Shown piece after piece: positions 7,781-15,879 of a stretch of 64,000 bases of DNA. Each line of letters begins with the position of its first letter. The stretch's first letter is position 1. The stretch covers positions 124,001 through 188,000 of the forward strand of contig NZ_JWLL01000001.1 in NCBI RefSeq assembly GCF_000814025.1. Reading direction: 5' to 3'. Source of the DNA: Tateyamaria sp. ANG-S1. Lineage in GTDB: Bacteria > Pseudomonadota > Alphaproteobacteria > Rhodobacterales > Rhodobacteraceae. The notes beneath the pieces were generated by a model. The model was given only the letters and a program-made list of their open reading frames with translations, ran no database searches and was not told where the DNA came from. A program made the translations under genes and the position numbers.

Positions 7781-8091
7781 CCCTTGTCTCCGACATTTTG
7801 GGCGAAGGCGTCCTTGAACTCGGCCTTTTGCGCGTCGGAGGCCTCGGTCTGGTAGTTGGCTTTCCACTCGGCCATCGTCATGCCGTAAAAGGTTTCGCGG
7901 GCGTCGTCCTTGGAGATTTCTATCCCCTTTTCGGCTGCAGCTTCCTGATACCAGCGGGACAGGCAGTTTCGGCAGAAGCCCGTCAGGTTCATCATGTCGA
8001 TGTTCTGGACGTCTGTGCGGTCTTCCATCAGGTGCTGGCGGAGGCGGCGGAAGGCGGCGGCTTCCAGTTCGATGCGGGTTTGGTCGTCCAT
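7777..8091 (-). CDS. DUF1244 domain protein
   Basis: A 104-residue protein dominated by the DUF1244 signature: FRRLRQHLMEDRTDVQNID, then MMNLTGFCRNCLSRWYQEAA, then ARETFYGMTMAEWKANYQ. The CRNC pair is invariant in the family. No function is known. Relatives are small soluble helical proteins common in alpha- and gammaproteobacteria. It is coupled to the OsmC gene by an ATGA overlap, which may hint at a redox or metal link. Confidence 0.88.
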   Translation of the reverse strand: MDDQTRIELEAAAFRRLRQHLMEDRTDVQNIDMMNLTGFCRNCLSRWYQEAAAEKGIEISKDDARETFYGMTMAEWKANYQTEASDAQKAEFKDAFAQNVGDKG

Positions 8092-8119
8092 ATGTGTGGT
8101 CCTTTTTGTTGGGGTTGGA

Positions 8120-8165
8120 CCGGGGCGCTGCCCCGGACCCCGTGGTATTTTTGGTCAGAAGAAGA
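8120..8165. repeat. Intergenic repeat, 'GGTATTTTTGGTCAGAAGAAG' family, copy A
   Basis: CCGGGGCGCTGCCCCGG (8120-8136) forms a hairpin. It is followed by ACCCCGTGG and TATTTTTGGTCAGAAGAAG. Related copies are at 18415-18468, 22300-22382 and 33338-33432, with an inverted half-copy at 33565-33605. All lie at gene ends. Confidence 0.7.
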
Positions 8166-8170
8166 TGCGG

Positions 8171-8923
8171 TTAGAGATTGGCCTGTTCGCGGGCGGCTTC
8201 AAGGTGGTGGGCCAGGAGGTTGGCCCAGAGGCGTTGGTCTTCAGCCTTGGCGATCAGGTCCTGGCGGATTTCCAGGATGACATTGGGGCGGCCTGGGATA
8301 TGGGCGTGCTGGCTCATCGCGTCGCCGGGGAAGAAGCCCGCATAGGGGGCGTTGTCGCCGACGGGTGAGGTGAGCGCGCCCGAAAGGCTGGCGATCAGCG
8401 GGTCGGCGATGCGCCGGTCGCGCGCCGAAAGCACGCCGATTTCCCAGGGGCGGCGGGGGCGGCCCACGAGTTGTGGTGTGAAGCTGTGAACCGCGAGGAA
8501 GGTGATGTCGCGGGTGCCCGACGTGCGCGCGATAGCGTCGTGGTAGGGGTCGTAAAGCGTGTCGATGCGGCGCTGGCGCTCGACCCCGGTGAGGGGACGG
8601 TTGCCGGGGATGATCGTGCCGTCATAAAGCTGTGGCACCAACGTTGGATCATCGGCCCCTCGGTTGGGGTCGATGACGAGGCGCGAGAAGTTGGCGCTGA
8701 CCACGGGCGCGTTCAATGCCTCGCCCAATGCGCGGGCCACGCCGAGTGCGCCAATGTCGATGGCGATGTGGCGCTGCATCTCTGCCTCGGGCAGGCCGAG
8801 GGTACCGCCGTTCACGTGATTTGGCACGATATTGGTGGCGTGATCACAGGTGATGACCCATGCCCCGCCGCGTTCTGCACCATCAATGGAAAACGGTGTC
8901 TGTGTCATTTGATCGTCACGCAT
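8171..8923 (-). CDS. N-formylglutamate amidohydrolase family protein
   Basis: A 250-residue protein of the FGase family (PF05013-like), a zinc-dependent hydrolase fold. ITCDHATN (about 24-31), the conserved block VVSANFSRLVIDPNRG and the FLAVHSFTP segment supply the expected Asp/His ligands. HutG members hydrolyse N-formyl-L-glutamate in histidine degradation, but no hut genes are nearby. A broader amidohydrolase role is therefore possible. An alternative start at 8908 (MTQTPF) would shorten it by five residues, and neither start has a strong ribosome-binding site. It is divergent from pyk. Confidence 0.85.
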   Translation of the reverse strand: MRDDQMTQTPFSIDGAERGGAWVITCDHATNIVPNHVNGGTLGLPEAEMQRHIAIDIGALGVARALGEALNAPVVSANFSRLVIDPNRGADDPTLVPQLYDGTIIPGNRPLTGVERQRRIDTLYDPYHDAIARTSGTRDITFLAVHSFTPQLVGRPRRPWEIGVLSARDRRIADPLIASLSGALTSPVGDNAPYAGFFPGDAMSQHAHIPGRPNVILEIRQDLIAKAEDQRLWANLLAHHLEAAREQANL

Positions 8924-9008
8924 TGTATTGCAGGTTTAGGTCAGTTGCCTCGGGATGTGAATTGGGCAATAAGAGCGCTGTTAGCGGTATCAGAGGAAAG
9001 GCAAGACC

Positions 9009-10454
9009 ATGCGACGCCTGCGCAATGTAAAGATCGTGGCCACTTTGGGGCCTGCCTCGGACACCTACGACACCATCCGCGCGCTGCACGAGGCGGGCGC
9101 GGATGTGTTCCGGCTGAACATGTCCCATGGCAGCCACGAGGAGATCGCCGAAAAGCACGCGATCATCCGCAAGGTCGAGGAAGACACCGGATCTGCCATT
9201 GCCATTCTGGCCGACCTGCAGGGGCCGAAGCTGCGTGTGGGTGTCTTTGCGGGCGACAGCGAGGTGCTGGACGAGGGGGCGAAGTTCCGTCTGGACCTGA
9301 ACGAGAAAGAGGGCGACAGCAGCCGTGTCTGCCTGCCGCATCCCGAGATTTTCCAGGCGCTGGAAGTGGGCAAGACGCTGCTGGTCAACGATGGCAAGAT
9401 CCGCCTGAAGGTCGAGGCCTGCGGTCCCGATTTTGCCGATTGCATTGTCATTGCGGGTGGCGTGATTTCCAACCGCAAGGGCGTGAATGTGCCGGATGTC
9501 GAGCTGCCCTTGGCTGCGCTGTCGGAAAAGGACAAGTCGGACCTGACCTTCGTGGCAGAGTTGGGCGTGGATTGGATCGCGCTGAGCTTTGTGCAGCGTG
9601 CGGCTGATGTGGAAGAGGCCAAGGCCATGATCAAGGGCCGCGCCGCTGTGCTGTCCAAGATTGAAAAGCCAAATTCGGTGGAACGCTTTGATCACATCCT
9701 GCAGGTCAGTGATGGGATCATGGTGGCCCGTGGCGATCTGGGCGTCGAGCTGCCGGTGCAGAACGTGCCGCCGATCCAGAAACGTTTGGTGCGCAAGTGC
9801 CGCCACGCTGGCAAGCCCGTGATCGTGGCGACCCAGATGCTGGAAAGCATGATCGAAAGCCCGATGCCAACCCGCGCCGAAGTGAGCGATGTGGCCACAG
9901 CCATCTACGAAGGCGCCGATGCCGTGATGTTGAGCGCCGAGAGCGCCGCGGGCAGCTATCCGATCGAAGCTGTCACGACCATGGACCGTGTCGCCGCCGA
10001 GGTCGAACAGGACCCGACCTATACTCAGATCATCGAATCCAGCCGGAGCGCGAACCGCGCCTCTGTCGCCGACGGTATTGTGGCCGCTGCGCGCGAGATT
10101 GCGGAGACAACCGACATCAAGGCGATCTGCTGCTTTACCCAAAGCGGGACGACGGCCCTGCTGGTTGCGCGCGAGCGGCCGCGTGTGCCGATCATCGCGC
10201 TCACCCCGTTGGCGCGCACGGCGCGGCGCATGGCGCTGAGCTGGGGGTGCAATTGCTATATCACCCCGACGATGGAACGGTTCAAAGAAGCTGTGGTCGG
10301 TGCCGCCCGTACGGCACGTGATGGCGGCTTCGCCGGAGCGGAAGACCAGATCGTGGTGACAGCCGGCGTGCCCTTCAACGTCACGGGCACCACCAACATC
10401 CTGCGCGTGGCCCCTTGCGATGAACGTTTGATTTACGCAACCGATCCGGAGTAG
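9009..10454 (+). CDS. pyk: Pyruvate kinase
   Basis: A 481-residue pyruvate kinase that transfers phosphate from phosphoenolpyruvate to ADP, the last step of glycolysis. VKIVATLGPAS starts the barrel and RLNMSHGSHE follows. The active-site block GIMVARGDLGVELP and the helix VIVATQMLESMIESPMPTRAE are all present. The C-terminal regulatory domain ends with TGTTNILRVAPC. Length is normal for the bacterial single-copy enzyme. AGAGGAAAGG precedes the ATG. A 73-residue membrane protein gene follows 29 bp later, then rpmI-rplT, an arrangement common in Rhodobacterales. Confidence 0.96.
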   Translation: MRRLRNVKIVATLGPASDTYDTIRALHEAGADVFRLNMSHGSHEEIAEKHAIIRKVEEDTGSAIAILADLQGPKLRVGVFAGDSEVLDEGAKFRLDLNEKEGDSSRVCLPHPEIFQALEVGKTLLVNDGKIRLKVEACGPDFADCIVIAGGVISNRKGVNVPDVELPLAALSEKDKSDLTFVAELGVDWIALSFVQRAADVEEAKAMIKGRAAVLSKIEKPNSVERFDHILQVSDGIMVARGDLGVELPVQNVPPIQKRLVRKCRHAGKPVIVATQMLESMIESPMPTRAEVSDVATAIYEGADAVMLSAESAAGSYPIEAVTTMDRVAAEVEQDPTYTQIIESSRSANRASVADGIVAAAREIAETTDIKAICCFTQSGTTALLVARERPRVPIIALTPLARTARRMALSWGCNCYITPTMERFKEAVVGAARTARDGGFAGAEDQIVVTAGVPFNVTGTTNILRVAPCDERLIYATDPE

Positions 10455-10483
10455 CCTGCCTTTACGACAGGCAAGGTTACGAC

Positions 10484-10705
10484 ATGAGCCCCGACTACTA
10501 TCTGGTTCTTGGCATTCTGATCGCCGGATTCTCAATCCCGTCCGTGCTGTCCGCGATTTCGGACCGCCGGGCACCGCGGGCATCTGCCATCACCGTTTTG
10601 ATTGCGGGTGGGCTGATTGTCTTGGCCCTTCAGACGCAGCCCGGTGGGTATACCCTGCAGGAAATCCCGGACGTTTTTGTCCGGGTGATTGCCAGCTTTA
10701 TCTGA
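10484..10705 (+). CDS. Small two-helix membrane protein, unknown function
   Basis: A 73-residue protein with one hydrophobic segment at the N terminus ([18 protein letters not shown]) and another at about 38-52 ([14 protein letters not shown]). A basic loop (SDRRAPRAS) lies between them. I do not recognise a named family. Its position between pyk and rpmI is typical of the group, so it is likely a real gene. The end of pyk carries a short inverted repeat (GCCTG/CAGGC, 10456-10471), so it may be transcribed with pyk. Confidence 0.7.
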   Translation: MSPDYYLVLGILIAGFSIPSVLSAISDRRAPRASAITVLIAGGLIVLALQTQPGGYTLQEIPDVFVRVIASFI

Positions 10706-10716
10706 TGGTATGAAGG

Positions 10717-10802
10717 CCGCCCGGACCGGGCGGAATTCCACTTGCCATATGTCCCGTCTGCTCGTATACGCCAGCTTCGTTCCGCGCGTCCGGCCCAAGT
10801 GG
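10717..10802 (+). promoter_or_regulatory. Structured leader upstream of rpmI
   Basis: The 142-bp gap before rpmI holds a perfect hairpin CCGCCCGG-A-CCGGGCGG (10717-10733). A longer-range pairing CCACTTG (10738-10744) with CAAGTGG (10796-10802) follows. Ribosomal protein operons encoding L20 are often autoregulated through leader structure in other bacteria. Here this is only suggested by position. The first hairpin could also be a terminator for the upstream small gene, although it has no T-run. Confidence 0.35.
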
Positions 10803-10847
10803 CATGCCGAGTCGCGCATCTACCGCACTCAAACGATGGAGACGGAA

Positions 10848-11048
10848 ATGCCCAAGATGAAGACGAAATCGAGCGCCAAGAAGCGCTTCAAGGTGACCGC
10901 CACCGGCAAGGTGATGGCAGGTCAGGCCGGTAAGCGCCACGGCATGATCAAGCGCACCCGCAAGTTCATTCGTGACGCCCGTGGCACCACGACCCTGTCT
11001 GCCCCCGACGCGAAAATCGTCAAGGGCTACATGCCCTACGACCGCTAA
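10848..11048 (+). CDS. rpmI: 50S ribosomal protein L35
   Basis: A 66-residue basic protein starting [20 protein letters not shown], the classical L35 N terminus, with [15 protein letters not shown] in the middle. It is a component of the large ribosomal subunit. The upstream in-frame extension is rejected because L35 begins at MPKMKT. It is followed 17 bp later by rplT with its own AGGAG-like site (AGAAGGAGCAGAGAG). infC, which often precedes rpmI in other bacteria, is not in this window. Confidence 0.97.
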   Translation: MPKMKTKSSAKKRFKVTATGKVMAGQAGKRHGMIKRTRKFIRDARGTTTLSAPDAKIVKGYMPYDR

Positions 11049-11065
11049 GAAGAAGGAGCAGAGAG

Positions 11066-11431
11066 ATGTCCCGCACCAAAGGTGGAACCGTCACCCACGC
11101 CCGTCACAAGAAGGTCATCAAGGCCGCCAAAGGTTACTATGGCCGCCGCAAAAGCACCTTTAAAGTCGCACGCCAGGCCGTCGACAAGGCCAACCAGTAC
11201 GCAACCCGTGACCGTCATAACCGCAAGCGCAACTTCCGCGCCCTGTGGATCCAGCGTATCAACGCAGCTGTCCGCGCCCATGACGAAGCGCTGACCTACA
11301 GCCGCTTCATCAACGGTCTGAACCTGGCCGGCATCGAAGTGGACCGCAAGGTTCTGGCCGACCTGGCTGTGAACGAGCCGGAGGCATTTGCCGCGATCGT
11401 GGACCAGGCCAAGGCGAAACTGAACGCCTGA
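11066..11431 (+). CDS. rplT: 50S ribosomal protein L20
   Basis: A 121-residue L20 protein with the family pattern [21 protein letters not shown], the basic extension [19 protein letters not shown], and [24 protein letters not shown] in the globular domain. It binds 23S rRNA early in 50S assembly and is a repressor of its own operon in several bacteria. Co-transcribed with rpmI, and ended by a strong terminator. Confidence 0.97.
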   Translation: MSRTKGGTVTHARHKKVIKAAKGYYGRRKSTFKVARQAVDKANQYATRDRHNRKRNFRALWIQRINAAVRAHDEALTYSRFINGLNLAGIEVDRKVLADLAVNEPEAFAAIVDQAKAKLNA

Positions 11432-11450
11432 TACCTACCCCAAGTTGACG

Positions 11451-11483
11451 AAAAAGCCGCCCCATACGGAGGCGGCTTTTTTA
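11451..11483 (+). terminator. Rho-independent terminator of the rpmI-rplT operon
   Basis: AAAAAGCCGCC (11451-11461) pairs with GGCGGCTTTTT (11471-11481) around a 9-base loop, and the T-run continues with TTATT. Confidence 0.92.
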
Positions 11484-11576
11484 TTGCCTTTTTACCCATC
11501 AATCCCCCTTGTTTTTGCTTGATCCTGTGGTGAGGGCGGTTCACCATACTAAATGTAGGATTGATGAGGTAACGGT

Positions 11577-12014
11577 ATGAATTTGACTCGGCTGGTGTAT
11601 TACTCCCAAAGAAACCCATCAGAGAGCCTCGATTCACAGGACCTGATTGAAACCTGTCAGCGCAATAACAAGCGTATGAACCTGACCGGGATGCTGCACT
11701 ACAATGGTGACCATTTCCTGCAGGTGATCGAAGGCGGGCGGGTCGAGGTATCGGCGCTCTATCACCGAATTTCACGCGATCCGCGCCACAGCAATATCAT
11801 CCTGTTGTCGTGTGCTGACGCCCGCGAGCGTATCTTCCCCACCTGGTCCATGGGTCTGCATCAGGGCATGGATGACAGGGCGCAAAGCATCTACTTGCGC
11901 TACTTCTCAACGGACGAGATCAACCCCGAGACAGTGAACGTCGATAGCCTGCTTGATGTGCTGCAGGATCTGTCGGTGGAACTCTCCCCGCGGTTTTCCG
12001 TCGACCGAAGCTAG
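11577..12014 (+). CDS. BLUF-domain blue-light sensor protein
   Basis: A 145-residue protein made almost entirely of a BLUF domain, which binds FAD and senses blue light. The key residues are present: Tyr8 (LVYYS), Asn30/31 (QRNNKRMNLTG), Gln49 (FLQVIEGG), Trp90 and Met92 (PTWSMG). The photocycle hydrogen-bond network therefore looks intact. After about residue 100 only a short helical tail follows, and no EAL, GGDEF or cobalamin-binding domain is fused. It must act through a partner protein, as in other short BLUF proteins. GAGG lies 9 bases before the ATG. The following genes are convergent, so the partner is not encoded next door. Confidence 0.92.
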   Translation: MNLTRLVYYSQRNPSESLDSQDLIETCQRNNKRMNLTGMLHYNGDHFLQVIEGGRVEVSALYHRISRDPRHSNIILLSCADARERIFPTWSMGLHQGMDDRAQSIYLRYFSTDEINPETVNVDSLLDVLQDLSVELSPRFSVDRS

Positions 12015-12018
12015 GGGA

Positions 12019-12249
12019 TCAGCGCCGGGCTTTCCGGCGCTCGCGCACCAGTGCGTTTTCGGCACTGCGAGCACGATCCTCGGCTGCATTGGCGCGGCGG
12101 CGCCACTTGGCCGTTTCTCCCGACAGCATTGCAATATGCGCCGCACTTTCGTTCCGATACTTTTGGCGAGACAGCAAATACCCGATCACTGCGGCTACAG
12201 CCATGAGGGCAAATGCGACCCCAAATTGAAGCGCAATGGTCGCCATCAT
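12019..12249 (-). CDS. Small membrane-anchored coiled-coil protein
   Basis: A 76-residue protein with one N-terminal membrane helix (VAFALMAVAAVIGYLL) followed by a charged helix (ETAKWRRRANAAEDRARSAENALVRERRKARR) likely to be coiled coil on the cytoplasmic side. No family is recognised. Its ATG overlaps the stop of the OmpA-family gene by four bases (ATGA), so it is the third gene of a three-gene operon (13247 to 12019). Confidence 0.7.
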   Translation of the reverse strand: MMATIALQFGVAFALMAVAAVIGYLLSRQKYRNESAAHIAMLSGETAKWRRRANAAEDRARSAENALVRERRKARR

Positions 12250-13013
12250 TCAGTTTCCCCTTTCGACACACGCAATTCAACGCGCCGGTTGATACCGTCG
12301 TCGCCATCGCTGCCTTGCTGAAGCGGTGCCCGCGACCCGAACCCAACCGTTTCGAACTGCCTCGTGTCGATGCCCAAGGCAGACAGCACATCGACCGTGT
12401 TTTCCGCGCGGGTCCAGCTGAGCTGAAGGTTGGCAAGGTCCGATCCCGAACTGTCAGAGTGCCCTGCAACCAAAACGCGCGCTTGCGGGCAGGCATTGAC
12501 CTGTGTGCCGATCTTGAACAGGTGATCATAGCTTGGCGGTGGCACTTGCGCGCTGCCCGCATCGAACTGCATGAGCACGCCCGAGACATCGGCCGCCAGC
12601 TGCACCACACAGTCCTGTTCGATCTCGACCGGGGCCGCAACCACGTCCACCGGTGCTGGTGTGTCTTCCAGCGCGGTCAACCACGGCAGGTCTGTCGCGC
12701 TGTCCGTTGAGGTGGTCGCGACCACATCCAATGCTGCGACGTCTGTTGCGTCGGCAGTGTCTTCGACCGGTTCGTCAGCCGCAACGACCATCGGTGCAGC
12801 CGTGAGTTCAGAGCCAACCGTGTCCGTCTCGGGTGCGGGAAGGTTCATGCTCAGGACGCCAACGCCCGCCAGAACGACAATGCCCAGCCCGCCCAGAACA
12901 GACAGTGCCAGCGTTGAGCCGCCGCGCGTTTGCGTCAGACGCTCAGCCCCAGCTAGGGTGAGCCCAGCCGCCCGTAACGCGCGCATTTCGCGTTGTCTTG
13001 CCTTGCCCCGCAT
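12246..13013 (-). CDS. Inner-membrane-anchored OmpA/MotB-like peptidoglycan-binding protein
   Basis: A 255-residue protein. About 35 basic cytoplasmic residues come first, then a membrane helix (LALSVLGGLGIVVLAGVGVLSM, about 36-56). A long acidic, Ala/Thr/Asp-rich linker follows (about 60-130). The C terminus is an OmpA-like domain with VLVAGHSDSSGSDLANLQLSWTRA and FGSRAPLQQGSDGDDGINRRVELRV, which bind diaminopimelate of peptidoglycan. The lack of a cleavable signal and the internal anchor suggest a cell-wall tether from the inner membrane. It is the second gene of a small operon. Confidence 0.85.
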   Translation of the reverse strand: MRGKARQREMRALRAAGLTLAGAERLTQTRGGSTLALSVLGGLGIVVLAGVGVLSMNLPAPETDTVGSELTAAPMVVAADEPVEDTADATDVAALDVVATTSTDSATDLPWLTALEDTPAPVDVVAAPVEIEQDCVVQLAADVSGVLMQFDAGSAQVPPPSYDHLFKIGTQVNACPQARVLVAGHSDSSGSDLANLQLSWTRAENTVDVLSALGIDTRQFETVGFGSRAPLQQGSDGDDGINRRVELRVSKGETE

Positions 13014-13037
13014 CTCGTCCGTCCCCCAGATAACACA

Positions 13038-13247
13038 CTACTTGTAGAAAGTGACCGACAGTCCCGCCTCATTGCGTTCGAAATGAACCTGCAGCCCCAA
13101 AAGCTGAGCCGTCTCGCGTATCATCGCTTCGTTTTCCGCCAGGTCGAGTTCGGTGCGCCCGTCATCCAGAACCAGGGTCAAACCCAGTTCCCGAACAGTG
13201 TGCTGCAGCACCGATTTCAAACGATGCGAATACATGATTGGTTTCAT
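13038..13247 (-). CDS. Conserved-looking small soluble protein, unknown
   Basis: A 69-residue protein with no signal peptide or membrane segment. I do not recognise a family. The predicted structure is a helix (MYSHRLKSVLQHTVREL), a strand (LTLVLDDGRTELDL), a helix (ENEAMIRETAQLLG) and a final strand pair. It lies 24 bp upstream of the OmpA-family gene in the same direction and is probably the first gene of that operon. An in-frame ATG at 13235 is an alternative start. Confidence 0.6.
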   Translation of the reverse strand: MKPIMYSHRLKSVLQHTVRELGLTLVLDDGRTELDLAENEAMIRETAQLLGLQVHFERNEAGLSVTFYK

Positions 13248-13627
13248 TCGTGGCGACCGTCACTTCACTAACACACGATTCCTGTGACCATACCACATCC
13301 TGTGCAATACGCTATCGAATATCCTAAATATTGCGGCTGGTGATGAAGCGGCTGTGCTTTCGTGGAATGCGGGAAAATGACTATCCTGAATTGTAATTGG
13401 TGATTGTAATTTGCTGCACTGCACACCGGTTTCCTGTGCAATTCGGGGCTCATCTCGAATGCAGCTCCGTGATTGTGAAACGGACATTGGCTGCTCTGGC
13501 GCAGATCAGGGAATGTCCCCAATCAACACTCTCTGCACAATGACGGGATCGCGGACCCTCTGCATGTCGCCTGATCTTGCCATCCTGCCGCGTTGTGGTA
13601 GCAGGGCAGCGAATGAAGGAGCACGTC
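13248..13627. other. AT-richer 380-bp divergent region upstream of pheS
   Basis: No convincing gene is present. The region is markedly less G+C-rich than its surroundings. It contains ATTGTAATT twice, 13 bp apart (13390-13398, 13403-13411), and CCTGTGCAAT(A/T)CG twice, 134 bp apart (13299-13311, 13433-13445). It must hold the promoters for pheS and for the 13247-12019 operon. No tRNA-like or Phe-codon-rich leader peptide was found. Confidence 0.5.
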
Positions 13628-14701
13628 ATGGACGATCTCAAATCCAAGTACCTGACCCAGATCGCCGATGCTGCGGATGAAGCGGTGCTGGAAGACATCC
13701 GCATTGCGGCTGTGGGCAAAAAGGGTGAAGTCGCACTGAAGATGCGCGAGCTGGGCAAGATGACGGCCGAAGAGCGTCAGGTGGCTGGTCCGGCGCTTAA
13801 CGCGCTCAAGTCCGAGATCAACAGCGCGCTCGCCGCGAAGAAAGCGGCGCTCGCAGACGCGGCGCTTGATGAGCGGCTGCGGTCGGAATGGCTGGATGTG
13901 ACCCTGCCGACCCGAACGCAGCGCCGCGGCACGATCCACCCGATCAGTCAGGTCAGCGAAGAGGTCACGGCCATCTTCGCCGAAATGGGCTTTTCCGTCG
14001 CCGAAGGGCCGCGGATCGACACCGACTGGTACAACTTCGATGCGTTAAACATCCCCGGCCACCACCCCGCACGGGCCGAGATGGACACGTTCTACATGCA
14101 CCGGGCGGAAGGCGACAATCGCCCGCCGCACGTGCTGCGCACCCATACCTCTCCGGTGCAGATCCGGTCGATGGAGGCGACAGGCGCCCCCACCCGCATC
14201 ATTTGCCCCGGCGGTGTCTACCGCGCCGATTACGACCAGACGCACACGCCCATGTTCCACCAAGTCGAGGGCCTCGCCATCGACAAGGACATCTCGATGG
14301 CGAACCTGAAGTGGGTGCTGGAAGAGTTCGTGAAATCCTATTTCGAGGTGGACGGCGTTGACCTGCGCTTCCGCGCATCCCACTTCCCCTTCACCGAACC
14401 CTCGGCGGAGGTCGACATACGCTGTTCCTGGGAAGGCGGTACGCTGAAAGTGGGCGAGGGCGACGACTGGCTCGAAATCCTCGGCTCCGGCATGGTGCAC
14501 CCCAAGGTGCTGGAAGCGGGCGGGATCGACCCCGCCGAATGGCAGGGCTTTGCCTTCGGAATGGGCATCGACCGCATCGCGATGCTGAAATACGGCGTGC
14601 CCGACCTGCGCGCCTTCTTCGACAGCGACCTGCGCTGGCTGCGGCACTACGGCTTTGCAGCGCTGGACGTGCCGACATTGCATGGCGGGTTGAGCCGGTA
14701 A
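13628..14701 (+). CDS. pheS: Phenylalanine-tRNA ligase alpha subunit
   Basis: A 357-residue class II synthetase subunit. The N-terminal coiled-coil arm (about 1-85, rich in [13 protein letters not shown]-type helices) binds tRNA. The catalytic core includes [20 protein letters not shown] (shown only as the motif 1 region), [10 protein letters not shown] (motif 2 region) and [22 protein letters not shown] (motif 3 region, about 300-325). With PheT it charges tRNA-Phe as an alpha2beta2 tetramer. AAGGAG 5 bases before the ATG fixes this start over longer in-frame options. pheT follows after two small unrelated genes, 1.3 kb downstream, instead of directly. Confidence 0.96.
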   Translation: MDDLKSKYLTQIADAADEAVLEDIRIAAVGKKGEVALKMRELGKMTAEERQVAGPALNALKSEINSALAAKKAALADAALDERLRSEWLDVTLPTRTQRRGTIHPISQVSEEVTAIFAEMGFSVAEGPRIDTDWYNFDALNIPGHHPARAEMDTFYMHRAEGDNRPPHVLRTHTSPVQIRSMEATGAPTRIICPGGVYRADYDQTHTPMFHQVEGLAIDKDISMANLKWVLEEFVKSYFEVDGVDLRFRASHFPFTEPSAEVDIRCSWEGGTLKVGEGDDWLEILGSGMVHPKVLEAGGIDPAEWQGFAFGMGIDRIAMLKYGVPDLRAFFDSDLRWLRHYGFAALDVPTLHGGLSR

Positions 14702-14712
14702 GCACCGGCCCA

Positions 14713-14758
14713 ATCCTTCCCTGTTTTAAAAAATCCCCCCCCGGAGGGTCGCTCGGCC
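14713..14758. repeat. Intergenic repeat, 'CCTTCCCTGTTT' family, copy 2
   Basis: ATCCTTCCCTGTTTTAAAAA, then ATCCCCCCCCGGAGGG, then TCGCTCGGCC. The block order matches the minus-strand copy at 3891-3943. It lies just after pheS and is followed by the small membrane gene at 14808. Confidence 0.6.
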
Positions 14759-14807
14759 AACAACGCCGACCGCTTGCCCTATTGTGCGGTCCAACTATCT
14801 CTGCCGC

Positions 14808-15020
14808 ATGCGCAAATGGCTCGTCCTCACCCTCGTCACCCTGATTGTGATCGCCCACATTTTCCTGTGGCGCTCAGACATGCCGACGCATCTCAAACTC
14901 ACCTTCACCATTATCAATGCGACAGGCTGGACCATCGTACTGGCGCCCATCCTGCTGATCGACCGCTGGCTGGAGGCGATCCAGCGGCGCAATGGAGACG
15001 ACCACGACAATGTGACGTGA
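14808..15020 (+). CDS. Small two-helix membrane protein between pheS and pheT
   Basis: A 70-residue protein with two hydrophobic segments, WLVLTLVTLIVIAHIFLW at the N terminus and INATGWTIVLAPILLI in the middle, and an acidic tail. No named family is recognised. The start MRKWLV is preferred to an ATG 24 bases upstream because it puts the membrane helix at the N terminus. Small genes at this position are often labelled as PheT-related in databases purely from location, and nothing in the sequence resembles PheT. Confidence 0.6.
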   Translation: MRKWLVLTLVTLIVIAHIFLWRSDMPTHLKLTFTIINATGWTIVLAPILLIDRWLEAIQRRNGDDHDNVT

Positions 15021-15033
15021 CATGCGGATCTGA

Positions 15034-15873
15034 ATGGCTAGCGTGCGTCTGATGACACGACCTCTTGCTATTGCCGCGCTGCTCAGCGCATTGCCCGCCC
15101 TCACCACCGCCCAAACCCAACGCGAGACCTGCCATATCGGCGTGCCCTGCGCGCTGGGCGACCGGTCCTACCATGTGCGTGAGCCCGACGGTTGGGACGG
15201 CACCAGCCCGATGCCCCTTCTCATCCACTTCCACGGCTGGCAGCGCACCGGGGCGCTGCCGGTCCAGCACCAGCGCATTTCCGACGCCACCCAAAGACGC
15301 GGGGTGCTGCTGATTGCGCCCAATGGCCTGCGCAAGACGTGGAACATGTGGTCGGCAGAGACCGAGGATGTGCAATTCGCGGCAGACGTGCTGAAAGACG
15401 TCGCCGCGCGCTATCCTATCGACGCCGACAATATCTTTCTGTCGGGCTATTCCTATGGCTCGATCATGGCGTGGCGGGTGGCCTGCGACCGCGGCACGGA
15501 CCTGAACATCCGCGCGCTTCTGGGTATCTCTGGCACCATCAACCTGTCGGAAGATTGCGCCCAAGCCCCGCGCGAGGCGCGACATGTGCATGGGCTCAAG
15601 GACAACGTGCTCGACTATCCCTATGGCCCTGATGGCGACACGACCTACCCCGTGTCCCTCTGGCGCGACCGGCTGGACTGCTCCGACACGCAAACCGACC
15701 TTGGCGACTGGTCACAGGTCGATTTCCTGACCCTCACGCGCACCGAATGGCAGGACTGTGCGGGCGGGGTCAAGGTCACGCTCGACACCCATCCTGGCGG
15801 GCATTTCATCCCCCATGGCTGGATCGCGCGGCAACTGGATGAACTTCTGGGCCGCGCGCCCGCCTATCCCTGA
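15034..15873 (+). CDS. Secreted esterase/polyhydroxybutyrate depolymerase-like hydrolase
   Basis: A 279-residue alpha/beta hydrolase of the PHB depolymerase/feruloyl esterase (LpqC) type. A Sec signal covers about residues 7-27 (LAIAALLSALPALTTAQ). PLLIHFHGW carries the oxyanion-hole segment, and GYSYGSIMAW (about residue 146) the nucleophilic serine. GGHFIPHGW near residue 253 should supply the catalytic histidine. The natural ester substrate is unknown. An alternative start at 15052 (MTRPLAIA) would give a more typical signal peptide, and no strong ribosome-binding site decides between the two. Confidence 0.82.
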   Translation: MASVRLMTRPLAIAALLSALPALTTAQTQRETCHIGVPCALGDRSYHVREPDGWDGTSPMPLLIHFHGWQRTGALPVQHQRISDATQRRGVLLIAPNGLRKTWNMWSAETEDVQFAADVLKDVAARYPIDADNIFLSGYSYGSIMAWRVACDRGTDLNIRALLGISGTINLSEDCAQAPREARHVHGLKDNVLDYPYGPDGDTTYPVSLWRDRLDCSDTQTDLGDWSQVDFLTLTRTEWQDCAGGVKVTLDTHPGGHFIPHGWIARQLDELLGRAPAYP

Positions 15874-15879
15874 CCGAAC

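Noticed and set aside
8171-8923. Calling the N-formylglutamate amidohydrolase-like gene hutG
   Set aside because: No histidine-degradation genes are in the neighbourhood; the family includes enzymes of other specificity.
11520-11555. TGATCC as a possible RpoE-type (singlet oxygen response) -35 element before the BLUF gene
   Set aside because: The only plausible -10 (TAAATG) is 24 bp away, too far for the expected 16-18 bp spacing.
13248-13627. tRNA or Phe-rich leader peptide upstream of pheS
   Set aside because: No cloverleaf and no run of Phe codons behind a start codon could be found.
14784-14807. Earlier ATG for the small membrane gene between pheS and pheT
   Set aside because: It would add eight polar residues before the first membrane helix without a better ribosome-binding site.
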